Below are positions 45,513 to 55,818 of a stretch of DNA of 64,000 nt, piece after piece (position 1 is the first letter of the stretch; every line of letters starts with the position of its first letter). The DNA is from Verrucomicrobiota bacterium (lineage in GTDB: Bacteria; Verrucomicrobiota; Verrucomicrobiia; Opitutales; UBA953). Under the pieces are notes generated by a model. That model was given only the letters and a program-made list of their open reading frames with translations. It ran no database searches and was not told the DNA's origin. The stretch is from positions 190,039-254,038 of the forward strand of contig JAPLTU010000039.1 of the NCBI GenBank assembly GCA_026397965.1. Direction: 5' to 3'. Both the position numbers and the translations under genes were made by a program.

Positions 45513-45983
45513 TTAGGCTTGAGCGGGAGCCTCGACGGCTTCCTTCTTTTGCTTCGGCTTCCGGGCAACCTTGGCCTTGGGAGTCATTGCCGGGGACTTA
45601 TCGTCCTTAGCCACAAGTTCGATCAAAGCGGTTTCGGAAGCATCACCCTTACGAGCGCCGAGCTTATAGATGCGGGTATAGCCGCCATTACGCGAAAGGC
45701 ATGGGGTGACGCGCTCTTTGAAGAGAAGCGCACAAGCCGCTTCATTCCGGAGCTTAGCCAAGGCCAAGCGGTAATAATGCAATTTGACGGATTTATCGGA
45801 AGACTCAGCAGCCTTCTTCGCGTAGGTCATCAGACGTTCAGCGAAGGGACGCAAAGCCCGGGCACGAGAAAGCGTCGTGGTGATACGAGCATTAGTAAAT
45901 AATGCTGCAGCGAGATTGGCCACGAGCGAACGGCGGTGAGCCGTCTTGACGCCGAGGACGTGTTTATGTTTGCGGTGACGCAT
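45513..45983 (-). CDS. rplQ: 50S ribosomal protein L17
   Basis: MRHRKHKHVLGVKTAHRRSLVANLAAALFTNARITTTLSRARALRPFAERLMTYAK. Confidence 0.97.
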   Translation of the reverse strand: MRHRKHKHVLGVKTAHRRSLVANLAAALFTNARITTTLSRARALRPFAERLMTYAKKAAESSDKSVKLHYYRLALAKLRNEAACALLFKERVTPCLSRNGGYTRIYKLGARKGDASETALIELVAKDDKSPAMTPKAKVARKPKQKKEAVEAPAQA

Positions 45984-45997
45984 AGGTTAAATCCGGA

Positions 45998-47014
45998 TTA
46001 TGCGTTAACGCCCTTATCGAGCATGCTCTCGTTGATTTTCTGCCCGAGGGAAAGGCCGAGCTGTTCGAGCTTGGCTTTGATCTCGTTCAGCGACTTCTTA
46101 CCGAAGTTGCGGTACTTGAGCATCTCTTGTTCGGTCTTCATCGCGAGTTCACCCACGGTATTAATGTTTGCATTGTTGAGGCAATTCGCCGCACGAACGG
46201 AAAGCTCAATTTCGTTGACGGACATATTGAGCAGCTTGCGGAGACGGTTGGTCTCTTCGCTGATTTCTTTATGGCCGGTTTCAAATTCAACCGAGTCAGC
46301 AGAAACGGTATCAAACACTTCCAGGTGGTGGCGCATAATGGCCGAAGCCTCTTTGAGCGCTTCGTCCGGGGTAATGCGGCCGTCAGTGGAAATTTCGAGT
46401 ACGAGCTTATCGAAGTCGGTCTTGTCACCCGAACGGGTGCTCTCGACTGAGTACTTAGCCGAGGTCACAGGCGAGAAAAGCGAATCGACTGGAATCGAGC
46501 CGATAGCCTGTTCCACCTTTTTATTTTCTTCGGCAGAAGCCCAGCTACGTCCGACGGTGATTTCGAGATCAGCGTAGAAACGGCGCTTGCGATCAATCGT
46601 GCAGATCACTTGGTCTGGATTGACGAGCGTGACCGTAGTCCCCTTGGTCTCGAACTTGATGTCGGAGGCCTTGACCGGACCAGCCTTATTCACGTCGATG
46701 GTGCCTTTGAAGGCTTCGCGCTTATTGGCCTCGGTACGAATGCGCACCTTCTTGAGGTTAAGGACAATTTCCGTGACGTCTTCAACGACGCCTTCGATCG
46801 GCTGGAATTCGTGCTGGACGCCTTCGATGGTCACCGCGGAGACGGCGGCACCTTCGATGGAGCTGAGCAGGATACGGCGCAGAGAGTTGCCGATGGTATG
46901 TCCGAAGCCGGTTTCGAATGGCTCCGCGAAATACTTGGCGTAGGTGGGGGTGGCCGAAGATTCCTCTTTTTTGAGGCTCTTGGGGCGTTGAAATTGTCCG
47001 AGTCGCTTGGGCAT
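45998..47014 (-). CDS. rpoA: DNA-directed RNA polymerase subunit alpha
   Basis: FAEPFETGFGHTIGNSLRRILLSSIEGAAVSAVTIEGVQHEF...C-terminal ELSVRAANCLNNANINTVGEL. Confidence 0.98.
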   Translation of the reverse strand: MPKRLGQFQRPKSLKKEESSATPTYAKYFAEPFETGFGHTIGNSLRRILLSSIEGAAVSAVTIEGVQHEFQPIEGVVEDVTEIVLNLKKVRIRTEANKREAFKGTIDVNKAGPVKASDIKFETKGTTVTLVNPDQVICTIDRKRRFYADLEITVGRSWASAEENKKVEQAIGSIPVDSLFSPVTSAKYSVESTRSGDKTDFDKLVLEISTDGRITPDEALKEASAIMRHHLEVFDTVSADSVEFETGHKEISEETNRLRKLLNMSVNEIELSVRAANCLNNANINTVGELAMKTEQEMLKYRNFGKKSLNEIKAKLEQLGLSLGQKINESMLDKGVNA

Positions 47015-47048
47015 GGCAGGTAGTCCTATTGGGTTGGGTTGGGTTGAA

Positions 47049-47657
47049 TCAGCGGCTGTAGAATTCGACGATGATCTGGACGTTGATGTCAGAGGGGAGT
47101 TCTTCCTTGGCTGGCTCGCGAACGACCTGTCCGTTGAGTTGCTCTGGGAGAACGACGAGCCATGCAGGGCACGAACGCCCTTGGCCTTCTTCGACGGCGC
47201 GGGTGGCGAGCTGCTTGGAGGAGGTACGGTCGCGGACTTCGAGCTTATCGCCAGGGGAGGCGGAGAAGCTGGCGACGTCGACCTTGTGGCCGTTAACGCG
47301 GATATGGCCGTGGGCTACCAACTGACGGGCAGCGGCACGGGAATTTGCGAAACCAAGGCGATAGACCACATTGTCGAGACGGGTCTCGAGGATGCGGAGG
47401 AAATTGTCGCCGGCGACGCCACCCATGCGCTTAGCGCGGGCGAACGAGAGACGGAACTGCTTTTCGGTGAGCCCGTACATCATGCGAAGCTTTTGCTTCT
47501 CATTGAGGCCGACGCCGTATTCGGAAACCTTGCGGCGAGTGGTCTTGCCGTGGATGCCCGGAGGATAGGGACGACGTTCTTCACCCTTGGAGGTGTTGAA
47601 GATATTCTGACCGAAACGACGGTTCAGCTTGGTGGTAGGTCCAGTGTAGCGGGACAT
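47049..47657 (-). CDS. rpsD: 30S ribosomal protein S4
   Basis: MSRYTGPTTKLNRRFGQNIF...RRKVSEYGVGLNEKQKLRMMYGLTEKQF...RLDNVVYRLGFANSRAAARQLVAHGHI. Confidence 0.97.
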   Translation of the reverse strand: MSRYTGPTTKLNRRFGQNIFNTSKGEERRPYPPGIHGKTTRRKVSEYGVGLNEKQKLRMMYGLTEKQFRLSFARAKRMGGVAGDNFLRILETRLDNVVYRLGFANSRAAARQLVAHGHIRVNGHKVDVASFSASPGDKLEVRDRTSSKQLATRAVEEGQGRSCPAWLVVLPEQLNGQVVREPAKEELPSDINVQIIVEFYSR

Positions 47658-47740
47658 GTTTTTTTATTTTTTGTATAGATGGCGGAGTGAGAGGACCCGC
47701 CCGGTTTGCCATAGCCGGACGGTGATGCGAAAAGGGGGGA

Positions 47741-48292
47741 TTAAACGCGGCGACGCTTGGGCGGGCGGCAACCGTTGTGGGGAATCGGCGTGGTATCGAG
47801 AATCGAGGTCACGTTCAGGCCAAGGACCTGCAACGCGCGAATCGCGCTGTCGCGACCCATGCCCGGACCCTTCACGCGAACGGAAACATCCTTGAGTCCG
47901 TGTGCCATGGCGAGCTTCGCAGCTTCCTGACAGACGACCTGTGCGGCGTAAGCCGTCGATTTACGAGAGCCGCGGAACTGGTGTCGTCCGGCGCTGCCCC
48001 AGGAGATCACATTGCCGCTGGCATCCGTGATCGTCACTTTGGTGTTATTGAAAGTCGCAAGGATATGACAGATACCTACGGTGATATTCTTCGATCCTTT
48101 GGCACGGCGGACCTTAATTTCGCCGATGTCTTCGCCGAGTAATTCCTTGGCGGTGATTTCTTTGCGCTCCGGGGCGGCAGCTTCGACGGGAGCAACCACG
48201 GGGGCGGCAGCGTCGGCGGCGGGGGCAGCAGCATCAGCCGCCGGGGCTTTTGGCTTACGTACCTTGGGAGTCTTGGGGGCTTCTTCGCTCAT
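47741..48292 (-). CDS. rpsK: 30S ribosomal protein S11 with Ala/Pro-rich N-terminal extension
   Basis: Core [51 protein letters not shown]...[16 protein letters not shown], preceded by about 65 aa of low complexity/linker. Confidence 0.96.
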   Translation of the reverse strand: MSEEAPKTPKVRKPKAPAADAAAPAADAAAPVVAPVEAAAPERKEITAKELLGEDIGEIKVRRAKGSKNITVGICHILATFNNTKVTITDASGNVISWGSAGRHQFRGSRKSTAYAAQVVCQEAAKLAMAHGLKDVSVRVKGPGMGRDSAIRALQVLGLNVTSILDTTPIPHNGCRPPKRRRV

Positions 48293-48318
48293 CGTTAAAT
48301 AGTATTAGGAGATAAATT

Positions 48319-48699
48319 TTACTTCGCTGGAGCCGCGGCGACGCCAACCGTCTTACGCTTACCCTTACGGGTACGAGCGTTAGTACGGGTACGTTGACCA
48401 CGGACGGGGAGACCACGGAAATGGCGCAATCCGCGGTAGCACTTGATGGCCTGGAGACGCTTCAGATTTTGCGCGATATCGCGGCGCAAGTCGCCTTCGC
48501 ACTTGTAACCCATGCGCACGATGTACTCGACGATCTTATTAAGCTGTTCCTCCGAAAGATTTTGGGCCCGCATCGCAGGATCAAAGCCTAAAGCTTCGCA
48601 AATCTCTGTGGCACGGCAGGGGCCGATACCATAGATATAGCGGAGAGAAATCTCTACTTTCTTGTTGTTGGGAATGTCTACGCCGAGGATTCGAGGCAT
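48319..48699 (-). CDS. rpsM: 30S ribosomal protein S13
   Basis: [38 protein letters not shown]...[24 protein letters not shown]. Confidence 0.97.
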   Translation of the reverse strand: MPRILGVDIPNNKKVEISLRYIYGIGPCRATEICEALGFDPAMRAQNLSEEQLNKIVEYIVRMGYKCEGDLRRDIAQNLKRLQAIKCYRGLRHFRGLPVRGQRTRTNARTRKGKRKTVGVAAAPAK

Positions 48700-48777
48700 G
48701 GTGTCCGTGCTGGTTGGAAGGTGGGAAAGAGGTCGGAACTTGAAGGTTCGTGGTGGATTTGGAAGCAAAAAATGCGG

Positions 48778-49539
48778 TTAAGGTAGAGTTAAAATTTCAA
48801 CCCCTGTTTCGGTCACTAAAACAGTGTGTTCAAAGTGAGCCGAAGGCTTACCGTCGGCGGTCCGGGCCGTCCAACCATCGGCGGCCATAATAATCTTATG
48901 GGTGCCGAGATTTACCATCGGTTCAATGGCTAAAGCCATCCCAGGCAATAACTTAGTTCCAGTTCCAGCCTTACCATAATTAGGAATTTGGGGTTCTTCG
49001 TGCATCTTGCGCCCTACCCCGTGCCCAACGAAGTCACGTACAATGCCATAGCCGCCGGGGGCCAAGGCCGCCTGGATGGCCGCAGAGATGTCCCCGACCC
49101 TGCTTCCGGGCCGAACCGCTGCGATTCCTGCCATCAGCGCTTTTTCGGTATCCTGACAAAGCTGGCGGGCATCTGGGGCTACTTTGCCCACGAGGAGAGT
49201 CCGGGCATTATCTCCGATAAAGCCATCACGCCGGACAACCACATCGAGAGAGACCAAATCTCCTTCGCGGATAATCCGATCCGGGGCGCCGATACCGTGC
49301 ACGATTTCATCGTTTAAAGAAATGCAGACGTGGCCGGGGTAACTCAGCCGCCCCACCACATAACCCAAACAGGCACTCTCACACCCGTGCCGCAGCATCA
49401 AACCGCGGGCCGCAGCATCGAGGCCGGCCGTAGAAATACCTGGGACAACCAAATCGGCAAGGTCGTGCAGGACGCGGGCGGCAGCCGTACAAGCGGCACG
49501 CATACGGCTGACATCTTCGCCCGACTTCAGATCAATCAT
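48778..49539 (-). CDS. map: methionine aminopeptidase type I
   Basis: SYPGHVCISLNDEIVHGIGAPDRIIREGDLVSLDV...GHGVGRKMHEEPQIPNYG...GMALAIEPM. Confidence 0.96.
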   Translation of the reverse strand: MIDLKSGEDVSRMRAACTAAARVLHDLADLVVPGISTAGLDAAARGLMLRHGCESACLGYVVGRLSYPGHVCISLNDEIVHGIGAPDRIIREGDLVSLDVVVRRDGFIGDNARTLLVGKVAPDARQLCQDTEKALMAGIAAVRPGSRVGDISAAIQAALAPGGYGIVRDFVGHGVGRKMHEEPQIPNYGKAGTGTKLLPGMALAIEPMVNLGTHKIIMAADGWTARTADGKPSAHFEHTVLVTETGVEILTLP

Positions 49540-49549
49540 CCGACGAGGC

Positions 49550-51076
49550 TCAGCGAGCAAGAGGACCCCAATGATTCAAGGCCCAGGCTACGGTACCGAG
49601 AACAAAAAGGATGAGGCAGGTCTTTTCCAGCGAACCCAAAGCACTTGCTTCAGATTCAGCCCGGAGGCCCGCTGCGGGGACGGCGACGCCACCAATCCGA
49701 CCCTTCTTCAGGAAGCCTTCGTAGTTACGTTGCAATAAATAGGTCTCCACTTGGCGCATCGAATCCAACATGACGCCAACGGTAATCAAGCCCCCGGTAC
49801 CACCCAAGAAAGTAGCCAAGCGCATCGGGAAATTAAGCTGCAAGATAAATAGGTCGGGCATCAAGGCGATGATGAGCAGGAACAAGGAGCCGGCCAGCGT
49901 GAGCCGGGTCATCACGAAGTCGAGGAACTGGGCGGTATGCTCTCCGGGACGAACGCCGAGGATGTAGCCGTTATTCTTCTTCAGATCATCCGCAATTTGG
50001 ACCGGACGGAACATGATGCTGATCCAGAAGTAGCTGAAACCAAAGATTAGAATCGCGTAAACCGTGTAATAAAAACCGTTATTACGCGAAAAGAAATCTG
50101 CCCAAGAACGAAGGAAAGCGAGCTGCGGCGACAAGGTGCTCAAAGGATTGAGCAACATCGGAGGGAAGCTCATGATGGCGCCCGCGAAAATGACCGGCAT
50201 CACGCCCGCGTAATTCACTTTAAGCGGCAAATAGTTGGTCTGCGCACCGTACATCTTACGACCGACCATGCGCTGCGCGTACTGGATCGGAATCTTCCGG
50301 ACCGCTTGGTTGATCGCCACCATCGCAGCAGTCACGAGTACGAAGAGCAATGCCATCCCGGCGGCCTTTTCCCAGCCATGGGAATTGGCGGCGGCATCTC
50401 CGATTTTGCCACCGAAAGTCAAACCGACGAAAGAAGTAATCGCTCCAGGAATATCGGCCAAGATGCCAATGGTGATCAGGACGGACGTGCCATTACCGAT
50501 ACCGCGCTGCGTGATTTGTTCGCCCAGCCACAGCATGACGATGGCGCCGGAGGTCAGGAGACAAATGCCGAGACACACGAAGAGCGTCTTGCTCTGCATC
50601 ACCACGATGGTGCCTTGGAAATTTCCTAAACCAAGAGCCTGGCCGACCTGCTGAGGATTACAGAAGGCCCCCAACAACAAAGCAGACTGAACAACCGCAA
50701 TGATAATTGTAAGGTAGCGGGAGTATTGGGCTACCTTCTGGCGTCCAACTTCGCCTTCTTGCTGCAAGCGGGCGATGGAAGGCACGACGGCCGACATCAG
50801 CTGCATGATGATCGATGCGCTGATATAGGGCATGATGCCCAAGGAAAATACCGCACCCTTAAGGAGCGCACCACCGGTGAACATATTATACATCGCGACC
50901 ACTCCGCCCGACGACTTGTCGGCCATCGAATGGTAGTAATCCATGATGTCCTTAGGGTCGATCCCCGGCAGAGGGATGTTTGCGCCGATTCGCGCCACGA
51001 AAATCAGAGCGACCGTGGCAACCAGCCGTGCCCTCAGCTCTGGAATCCTCCAACAGTTGGCGAAGGCCGAAAACAT
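49550..51076 (-). CDS. secY: preprotein translocase subunit SecY
   Basis: MFSAFANCWRIPELRARLVATVALIFVARIGANIPLPGID...; ten TM-like segments; after rplO. Confidence 0.97.
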   Translation of the reverse strand: MFSAFANCWRIPELRARLVATVALIFVARIGANIPLPGIDPKDIMDYYHSMADKSSGGVVAMYNMFTGGALLKGAVFSLGIMPYISASIIMQLMSAVVPSIARLQQEGEVGRQKVAQYSRYLTIIIAVVQSALLLGAFCNPQQVGQALGLGNFQGTIVVMQSKTLFVCLGICLLTSGAIVMLWLGEQITQRGIGNGTSVLITIGILADIPGAITSFVGLTFGGKIGDAAANSHGWEKAAGMALLFVLVTAAMVAINQAVRKIPIQYAQRMVGRKMYGAQTNYLPLKVNYAGVMPVIFAGAIMSFPPMLLNPLSTLSPQLAFLRSWADFFSRNNGFYYTVYAILIFGFSYFWISIMFRPVQIADDLKKNNGYILGVRPGEHTAQFLDFVMTRLTLAGSLFLLIIALMPDLFILQLNFPMRLATFLGGTGGLITVGVMLDSMRQVETYLLQRNYEGFLKKGRIGGVAVPAAGLRAESEASALGSLEKTCLILFVLGTVAWALNHWGPLAR

Positions 51077-51099
51077 GGTGGAGCTTTGCGAACCGAGGT

Positions 51100-51567
51100 T
51101 CACTCAGCGACTCCGGTCGCTTTTTTTTCTTCGATTAGAATCACTTTTCCGCCTGCGGCCAAAATTTTGGCTTTAGCCGAATCAGAGAAACGATGCGCCT
51201 TAACGGTGACCGCACGTGAAAGATCGCCCGTGCCAAGAACCTTAAGGATTGGAGCGTTGGAGCGTAAAACGCCCGCGGCCTTGAACTCTTCGAGGCCGAA
51301 GACCTTGCCTTCGAGCTCTTGAATGTCGCACACGTTAACGACGGCGTAGTCGATGCGATTTACGTTATTAAATCCGCGCTTAGGCAAGCGACGGTAAAGG
51401 GGCATCTGGCCGCCTTCGAATCCGGGACGATGGCCGCCACCGGAACGGGCTTTCATGCCCTTGTGACCACGACCGGAAGTCTTGCCGTGACCAGTACCGC
51501 GGCCGCGGCCGAGGATTTTATGGCGGTGAGTGGAGCCCTTAATTTTGGGCAGAGAGTCGAGTTTCAT
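51100..51567 (-). CDS. rplO: 50S ribosomal protein L15
   Basis: RHKILGRGRGTGHGKTSGRGHKGMKARSGGGHRPGFEGGQMPLYRRLPKRGF. Confidence 0.97.
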   Translation of the reverse strand: MKLDSLPKIKGSTHRHKILGRGRGTGHGKTSGRGHKGMKARSGGGHRPGFEGGQMPLYRRLPKRGFNNVNRIDYAVVNVCDIQELEGKVFGLEEFKAAGVLRSNAPILKVLGTGDLSRAVTVKAHRFSDSAKAKILAAGGKVILIEEKKATGVAE

Positions 51568-51582
51568 GTCTATTTTTTCCGC

Positions 51583-52236
51583 TTAAGCGCGGAGGTTCTT
51601 GATTTGTTCGAGCGTACGGAGCTTGGACAGGCCGTCCATGGTCGCTTTCACGATGGCCTGAGGGTTGTTCGAACCCATGGATTTGGAAAGAACGTCCTTG
51701 AGGCCGACCACTTCAAGAACCGCACGGACGCCACCACCAGCAATCAAGCCAGTACCAGGCGCCGCCGGACGAAGCATGACGACGCCACCGTCGGCGTGTC
51801 CGATTACTTCGTGAGGAATGGTGTTACCGCGCAGATTGACGCGGACGAGGGCGCGGTGAGCGCGATCAGTTCCCTTGCGAATCGCATCAGGAACTTCCTT
51901 GGCCTTGCCGTAACCGACACCGACGCGACCTTTGCCGTCACCCGCGACGATCAAGGCGGCGAAATTGAAACGACGTCCACCCTTCACGACCTTAGAGCAT
52001 CGGTTGATGTGAACGACCTTATCGTTGTATTCAGATGCAGGCGCATCACTGCCGCGACCATCGCGACGCTGAGGACGACCACCACCAGGACCATTACGAC
52101 GACCCCCTGGGCCGCCTGGACCGCTAGGTCCGCCGGGTCCGCCAGGACCACGACGATCACCGCCAGGACCACGACGATCGCCGGGTCCGGCAGCAGGGGC
52201 GGCCGGAGCCGCGACATTCTTGGTTACTTCGCTCAT
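51583..52236 (-). CDS. rpsE: 30S ribosomal protein S5 with Arg/Gly/Pro-rich N-terminal extension
   Basis: Core [52 protein letters not shown]-terminal [44 protein letters not shown]. Confidence 0.96.
   Translation of the reverse strand: MSEVTKNVAAPAAPAAGPGDRRGPGGDRRGPGGPGGPSGPGGPGGRRNGPGGGRPQRRDGRGSDAPASEYNDKVVHINRCSKVVKGGRRFNFAALIVAGDGKGRVGVGYGKAKEVPDAIRKGTDRAHRALVRVNLRGNTIPHEVIGHADGGVVMLRPAAPGTGLIAGGGVRAVLEVVGLKDVLSKSMGSNNPQAIVKATMDGLSKLRTLEQIKNLRA
52140..52181 (-). repeat. 21-nt tandem repeat x2 in the rpsE 5' coding extension
   Basis: cgccaggaccacgacgatc(a/g)c twice in tandem, encoding repeated GDRRGPG. Confidence 0.85.
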
Positions 52237-52241
52237 GTAAA

Positions 52242-52604
52242 TTAGAAGCTAAGGCCGGACTTACGTGCGGCTTCGGCAAAGGACTTGACGGTTCCGTGGT
52301 AACGACGACCGGCACGGTCGAAGACCACAACATTGAGACCAGCGGCTTTGGCTTTGACGCCGAAGGCTTCGCCGAAAACCGTAGCTCCAGCCACGGTAGG
52401 TCGGAGCTTTTGGCCACGCATATCCTTGGAGGTGGTCGCGAGCGAAACGAGGGTGACACCCTTGTCGTCGTCGATTGCTTGGGCGTAAAGATGCATGTGT
52501 GTCATCTTGAGAGCCACGCGGGGGCGGGCAGCGGTACCGCGCACCGTTTTGCGGATGCGCCAGCGACGCTTTTGCGCGAGTAGATTCTTCTTCTGCAGTT
52601 TCAT
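52242..52604 (-). CDS. rplR: 50S ribosomal protein L18
   Basis: [42 protein letters not shown]...[28 protein letters not shown]. Confidence 0.96.
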   Translation of the reverse strand: MKLQKKNLLAQKRRWRIRKTVRGTAARPRVALKMTHMHLYAQAIDDDKGVTLVSLATTSKDMRGQKLRPTVAGATVFGEAFGVKAKAAGLNVVVFDRAGRRYHGTVKSFAEAARKSGLSF

Positions 52605-52624
52605 GGAAAAGTGAGGCGAGCGGA

Positions 52625-53161
52625 TTAGGCCGTCTTTTTGCCCTCCTTGCGGCGTACGTATTCACCTTCGACGCGGACGCCCTTACCTTTGTAAGGCTCG
52701 ACAGGCTTGTAGAGCTTAATGGTCGAGGCCACTTGACCAACCATATGGCGATCAGGACCGGAGATGAGTAATTTGGTGCCGTCGGTCACCACCACGCTAA
52801 CTCCCGCAGGAATTTCGTAGTTGATCGGGTGAGAATAGCCTAACGCGAGGTCGAGCTTGTTACCCTTAAGGATGGCCTTGAACCCAACGCCTTCAATCAG
52901 GAGGGTCTTGGAGTAACCCGTGGCGACGCCTTCAACCATATTACGGATGATGGCGCGGATGGTGCCGTGAAGGGCGCCCGCTTCTTTCTTTTCAGTGAGG
53001 TCGGCGACCGTGACGATATTACTGTCAACGGTGACACCGATCTCCTTAGGGAAAGGCTTTGAGAGTTTGCCCTTAGGCCCTTCGACGAAAACAACGTTAC
53101 CAGTGACGGTGACTTTGACTCCGGCGGGGATTGTGACGGGCTGCTTACCAATTCGGCTCAT
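52625..53161 (-). CDS. rplF: 50S ribosomal protein L6
   Basis: MSRIGKQPVTIPAGVKVTV...GYSHPINYEIPAGVSV...KPVEPYKGKGVRVEGEYVRRKEGKKTA. Confidence 0.97.
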   Translation of the reverse strand: MSRIGKQPVTIPAGVKVTVTGNVVFVEGPKGKLSKPFPKEIGVTVDSNIVTVADLTEKKEAGALHGTIRAIIRNMVEGVATGYSKTLLIEGVGFKAILKGNKLDLALGYSHPINYEIPAGVSVVVTDGTKLLISGPDRHMVGQVASTIKLYKPVEPYKGKGVRVEGEYVRRKEGKKTA

Positions 53162-53184
53162 GGCTTTGTTTTGTTGGGTCGGGG

Positions 53185-53583
53185 TTACCAGACCTTGGCG
53201 AGGAGCTCGCCGCCTACTTTTTGGCGACGGGCTTCGGCGTCGGTCATGACGCCACGTGAAGTGGTGAGGATGGAAACACCCATGCCGCCAATGACCTTAG
53301 GGACGGTGGTGTAGCCGGCGTAAACACGACGACCAGGAGTGGAAACGCGCTCGATGCTCGTGATGGCAGGAACACCAGCCACATATTTGAGCGAAACTTC
53401 GAGAACGGGAAGACCTTCGCGCTCGGCCTTACGGTAGCCGGCGATGTAGCCAGATTCGGAAAGAATGCGAGCGACCCCTTCGCGGAGGCGGGACCATTGG
53501 ACGGAAATCACGGCCTTGTTTGCCTGTGAACCGTTACGAACGGAAGTGAGGAAATCCCCAATTGTATCAGTAGAAGCGGACAT
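53185..53583 (-). CDS. rpsH: 30S ribosomal protein S8
   Basis: DTIGDFLTSVRNGSQANKAV...ISTPG-type RVSTPGRRVYAGYTTVPKVIGGMGVSILTTSRGVMTDAEAR. Confidence 0.96.
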   Translation of the reverse strand: MSASTDTIGDFLTSVRNGSQANKAVISVQWSRLREGVARILSESGYIAGYRKAEREGLPVLEVSLKYVAGVPAITSIERVSTPGRRVYAGYTTVPKVIGGMGVSILTTSRGVMTDAEARRQKVGGELLAKVW

Positions 53584-53602
53584 GTTAGTAGTTCGTTGAG
53601 GA

Positions 53603-53908
53603 TTACCAAGAGGCCTTGGTGACGCCGGGAATCTGGCCGTTGAGGGCGAGTTCACGGAAAGTGATACGCGAGAGGCCGAACTTGCGAATGAACGCACGGG
53701 GACGTCCGGAGATAGAACAGCGATTCTTATGGCGCACCGGCGATGAGTTGCGGGGAAGCTCGGAGAGCTTACGTTGCGCTTCGTAGAAAGCTTCTTCGGT
53801 CACCTTAGGATCGGAGAGGATTTTTTTGAGTTCGGTGCGCTTAGCAGAGAACTTCTTAACGAGACGGGCGCGTTTGAGAGCGCGTTGGATGACAGACTTC
53901 TTGGCCAT
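53603..53908 (-). CDS. rpsN: 30S ribosomal protein S14
   Basis: [24 protein letters not shown]...[38 protein letters not shown]. Confidence 0.96.
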   Translation of the reverse strand: MAKKSVIQRALKRARLVKKFSAKRTELKKILSDPKVTEEAFYEAQRKLSELPRNSSPVRHKNRCSISGRPRAFIRKFGLSRITFRELALNGQIPGVTKASW

Positions 53909-53934
53909 GCTGGTAAAGTTTAAGGGTTTAAGGT

Positions 53935-54528
53935 TTAGGCTTTGGCGGCGGCAGTGGCAGCGACAGCGGCCTCGGTGGCAGCCGTGGAACGACGGAAAGG
54001 CATCCCGAGGCTACGGAGTAACTCGCGGCCTTCGTCGTCGGTATTAGCAGTGGTCACGATGATCACATCCATGCCGATGTTAGCGCGTTGCGAACCATCA
54101 GCCTGGGTTTCGGGGAAGATTGTGTGGTCCGTGATACCGAGAGAATAATTCCCGCGACCGTCGAGACGGTTGGAGGTACCGCGGAAGTCGCGGATCATCG
54201 GAAGCGCCACGGCCGTCAGGCGGAGGTAAAACTCCCACATGCGCGCACCCCGGAGAGTGACCACGCAACCTAAAGGCATGCCTTGACGAACTTTGAAGCT
54301 CGCGACGCTTTTCTTGGCTTTGGTGATGACGGGCTTCTGACCCGAGAGCTTGGTGATTTCTTTGACGACTTCAGCCATATGGCCTTTATCGGCATCAGCC
54401 TTGAAAGCTGAATTGAGGACAATCTTGGTGAGATTGGGGACCTGGTGGACGTTCTTGTAACCGCGGCTCTTGATGAGCTCCGGAACGACCTTCTCGAGGT
54501 ATACCTTCTTGAGGTGTGGCGTAGACAT
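53935..54528 (-). CDS. rplE: 50S ribosomal protein L5
   Basis: [15 protein letters not shown]...[44 protein letters not shown]...RDFRG. Confidence 0.96.
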   Translation of the reverse strand: MSTPHLKKVYLEKVVPELIKSRGYKNVHQVPNLTKIVLNSAFKADADKGHMAEVVKEITKLSGQKPVITKAKKSVASFKVRQGMPLGCVVTLRGARMWEFYLRLTAVALPMIRDFRGTSNRLDGRGNYSLGITDHTIFPETQADGSQRANIGMDVIIVTTANTDDEGRELLRSLGMPFRRSTAATEAAVAATAAAKA

Positions 54529-54560
54529 TATCGTAAAAATCTCGGGTGGTTTCGTTGGAA

Positions 54561-54830
54561 TTATTTAGCGGCTTTGGCTGGCTTCTTGGCGCGACGGGCG
54601 TCCCAGAGGGAGGCCAGCATCACGTTGGAACGATGGATGGGGGCTTCACGCTCGGTGATGCCGCCCTGTCCGTCTTGCGTACGTTTCAAGTGGCGTTTGA
54701 CGAGATTGAGGCCTTCGACAGTCAGGCGTTCATCGGCCCGGTTGTAGTTGACGACTTTCCCGCGCTTGCCCTTTTCGGCACCGGCGATGACGACGACTTC
54801 GTCGCCTTTTTTGATGTCAGTCTTGGACAT
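54561..54830 (-). CDS. rplX: 50S ribosomal protein L24
   Basis: [45 protein letters not shown]. Confidence 0.95.
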   Translation of the reverse strand: MSKTDIKKGDEVVVIAGAEKGKRGKVVNYNRADERLTVEGLNLVKRHLKRTQDGQGGITEREAPIHRSNVMLASLWDARRAKKPAKAAK

Positions 54831-54835
54831 GGTTT

Positions 54836-55201
54836 TCAGAGTACCTCAGGAGCGAGGGAGATGATCTTCATGAAGTTCTTGCCGCGAAGTTCGCGCGCAA
54901 CGGGGCCGAAGATACGGGTGCCCTTAGGATTGCCGTTATCGTCGAGGATCACGACGGCATTGGTGTCAAAGCGGAGGTAGCTGCCATCCGAACGGCGGAT
55001 TGGAGCAACCGTACGGACGATGACGGCCCGGCACACGGAACCCTTTTTCACCTGGGCGTCGGGCGTCGAGTCCTTGACGGAGCAAATGATGACGTCGCCG
55101 ATACCTGCGGTATCAGTCAACTGGCCGAGGCGGCGAATCATGCGCACCTTACGGGCGCCGGTATTGTCGGCTACGTCGAGCCGGGAAAGCATCTGAATCA
55201 T
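54836..55201 (-). CDS. rplN: 50S ribosomal protein L14
   Basis: [26 protein letters not shown]...[25 protein letters not shown]. Confidence 0.97.
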   Translation of the reverse strand: MIQMLSRLDVADNTGARKVRMIRRLGQLTDTAGIGDVIICSVKDSTPDAQVKKGSVCRAVIVRTVAPIRRSDGSYLRFDTNAVVILDDNGNPKGTRIFGPVARELRGKNFMKIISLAPEVL

Positions 55202-55237
55202 GTTATAAAGGAGCTAGGTTTTAGGTGAGTGACTTAC

Positions 55238-55522
55238 TCAGTCTTCCACAGATTGGGCGGCGACCTTCGCGGCTTCAACGACGCGGACAATGCGCCAGCG
55301 CTTGAGCTTGGATAGAGGGCGCGTTTCCATGATTTCGACTTTGTCGCCGACTTTACATTCGTTCTTTTCGTCATGGGCGTGCAACACGGTGCGGCGCTTG
55401 ACTTCTTTCCCGTATACGGGGTGAGGAACAGTGTACTGGAAGTTGACCTTGACGGTCTTGTCGCCTGATCGGGAGGCGATGAAACCCAGAAGGGTTTTAC
55501 GGTTGGAGCGAGACTCGGACAT
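55238..55522 (-). CDS. rpsQ: 30S ribosomal protein S17
   Basis: RKTLLGFIASRSGDKTVKVNFQYTVPHPVYGKEVKRRTVLHAHDEKNECKVGDKVEIMETRPLSKLKRWRIVRVVE. Confidence 0.96.
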   Translation of the reverse strand: MSESRSNRKTLLGFIASRSGDKTVKVNFQYTVPHPVYGKEVKRRTVLHAHDEKNECKVGDKVEIMETRPLSKLKRWRIVRVVEAAKVAAQSVED

Positions 55523-55546
55523 CGGGAATTGAGTTAGTTGTGAGGA

Positions 55547-55777
55547 TTACTTCTTCTTCGCAGGCGTCGACAGGCCGGAGAGGACCGTCATGCAACGGGC
55601 CACATCGCGGCGCAGGGCACGGAAGCGGGAGGGATTTTCGACGCCGCCCGTAGCCTTACGAAGACGCAGCTGCAGGAGTTCTTCGCGGGCTTCGCGAATA
55701 CGCTTCTGCAGTTCGGCAGGGGCCAGTGGGCGGAGGGCCGTGGCAGCGGTGGGTTTATCTTTCCGGTAGGTGGACAT
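55547..55777 (-). CDS. rpmC: 50S ribosomal protein L29
   Basis: [49 protein letters not shown]. Confidence 0.92.
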   Translation of the reverse strand: MSTYRKDKPTAATALRPLAPAELQKRIREAREELLQLRLRKATGGVENPSRFRALRRDVARCMTVLSGLSTPAKKK

Positions 55778-55818
55778 CGGTGAAAAGGGTCAGTTATGGG
55801 TGGTCGAAGCCGGGTTCA

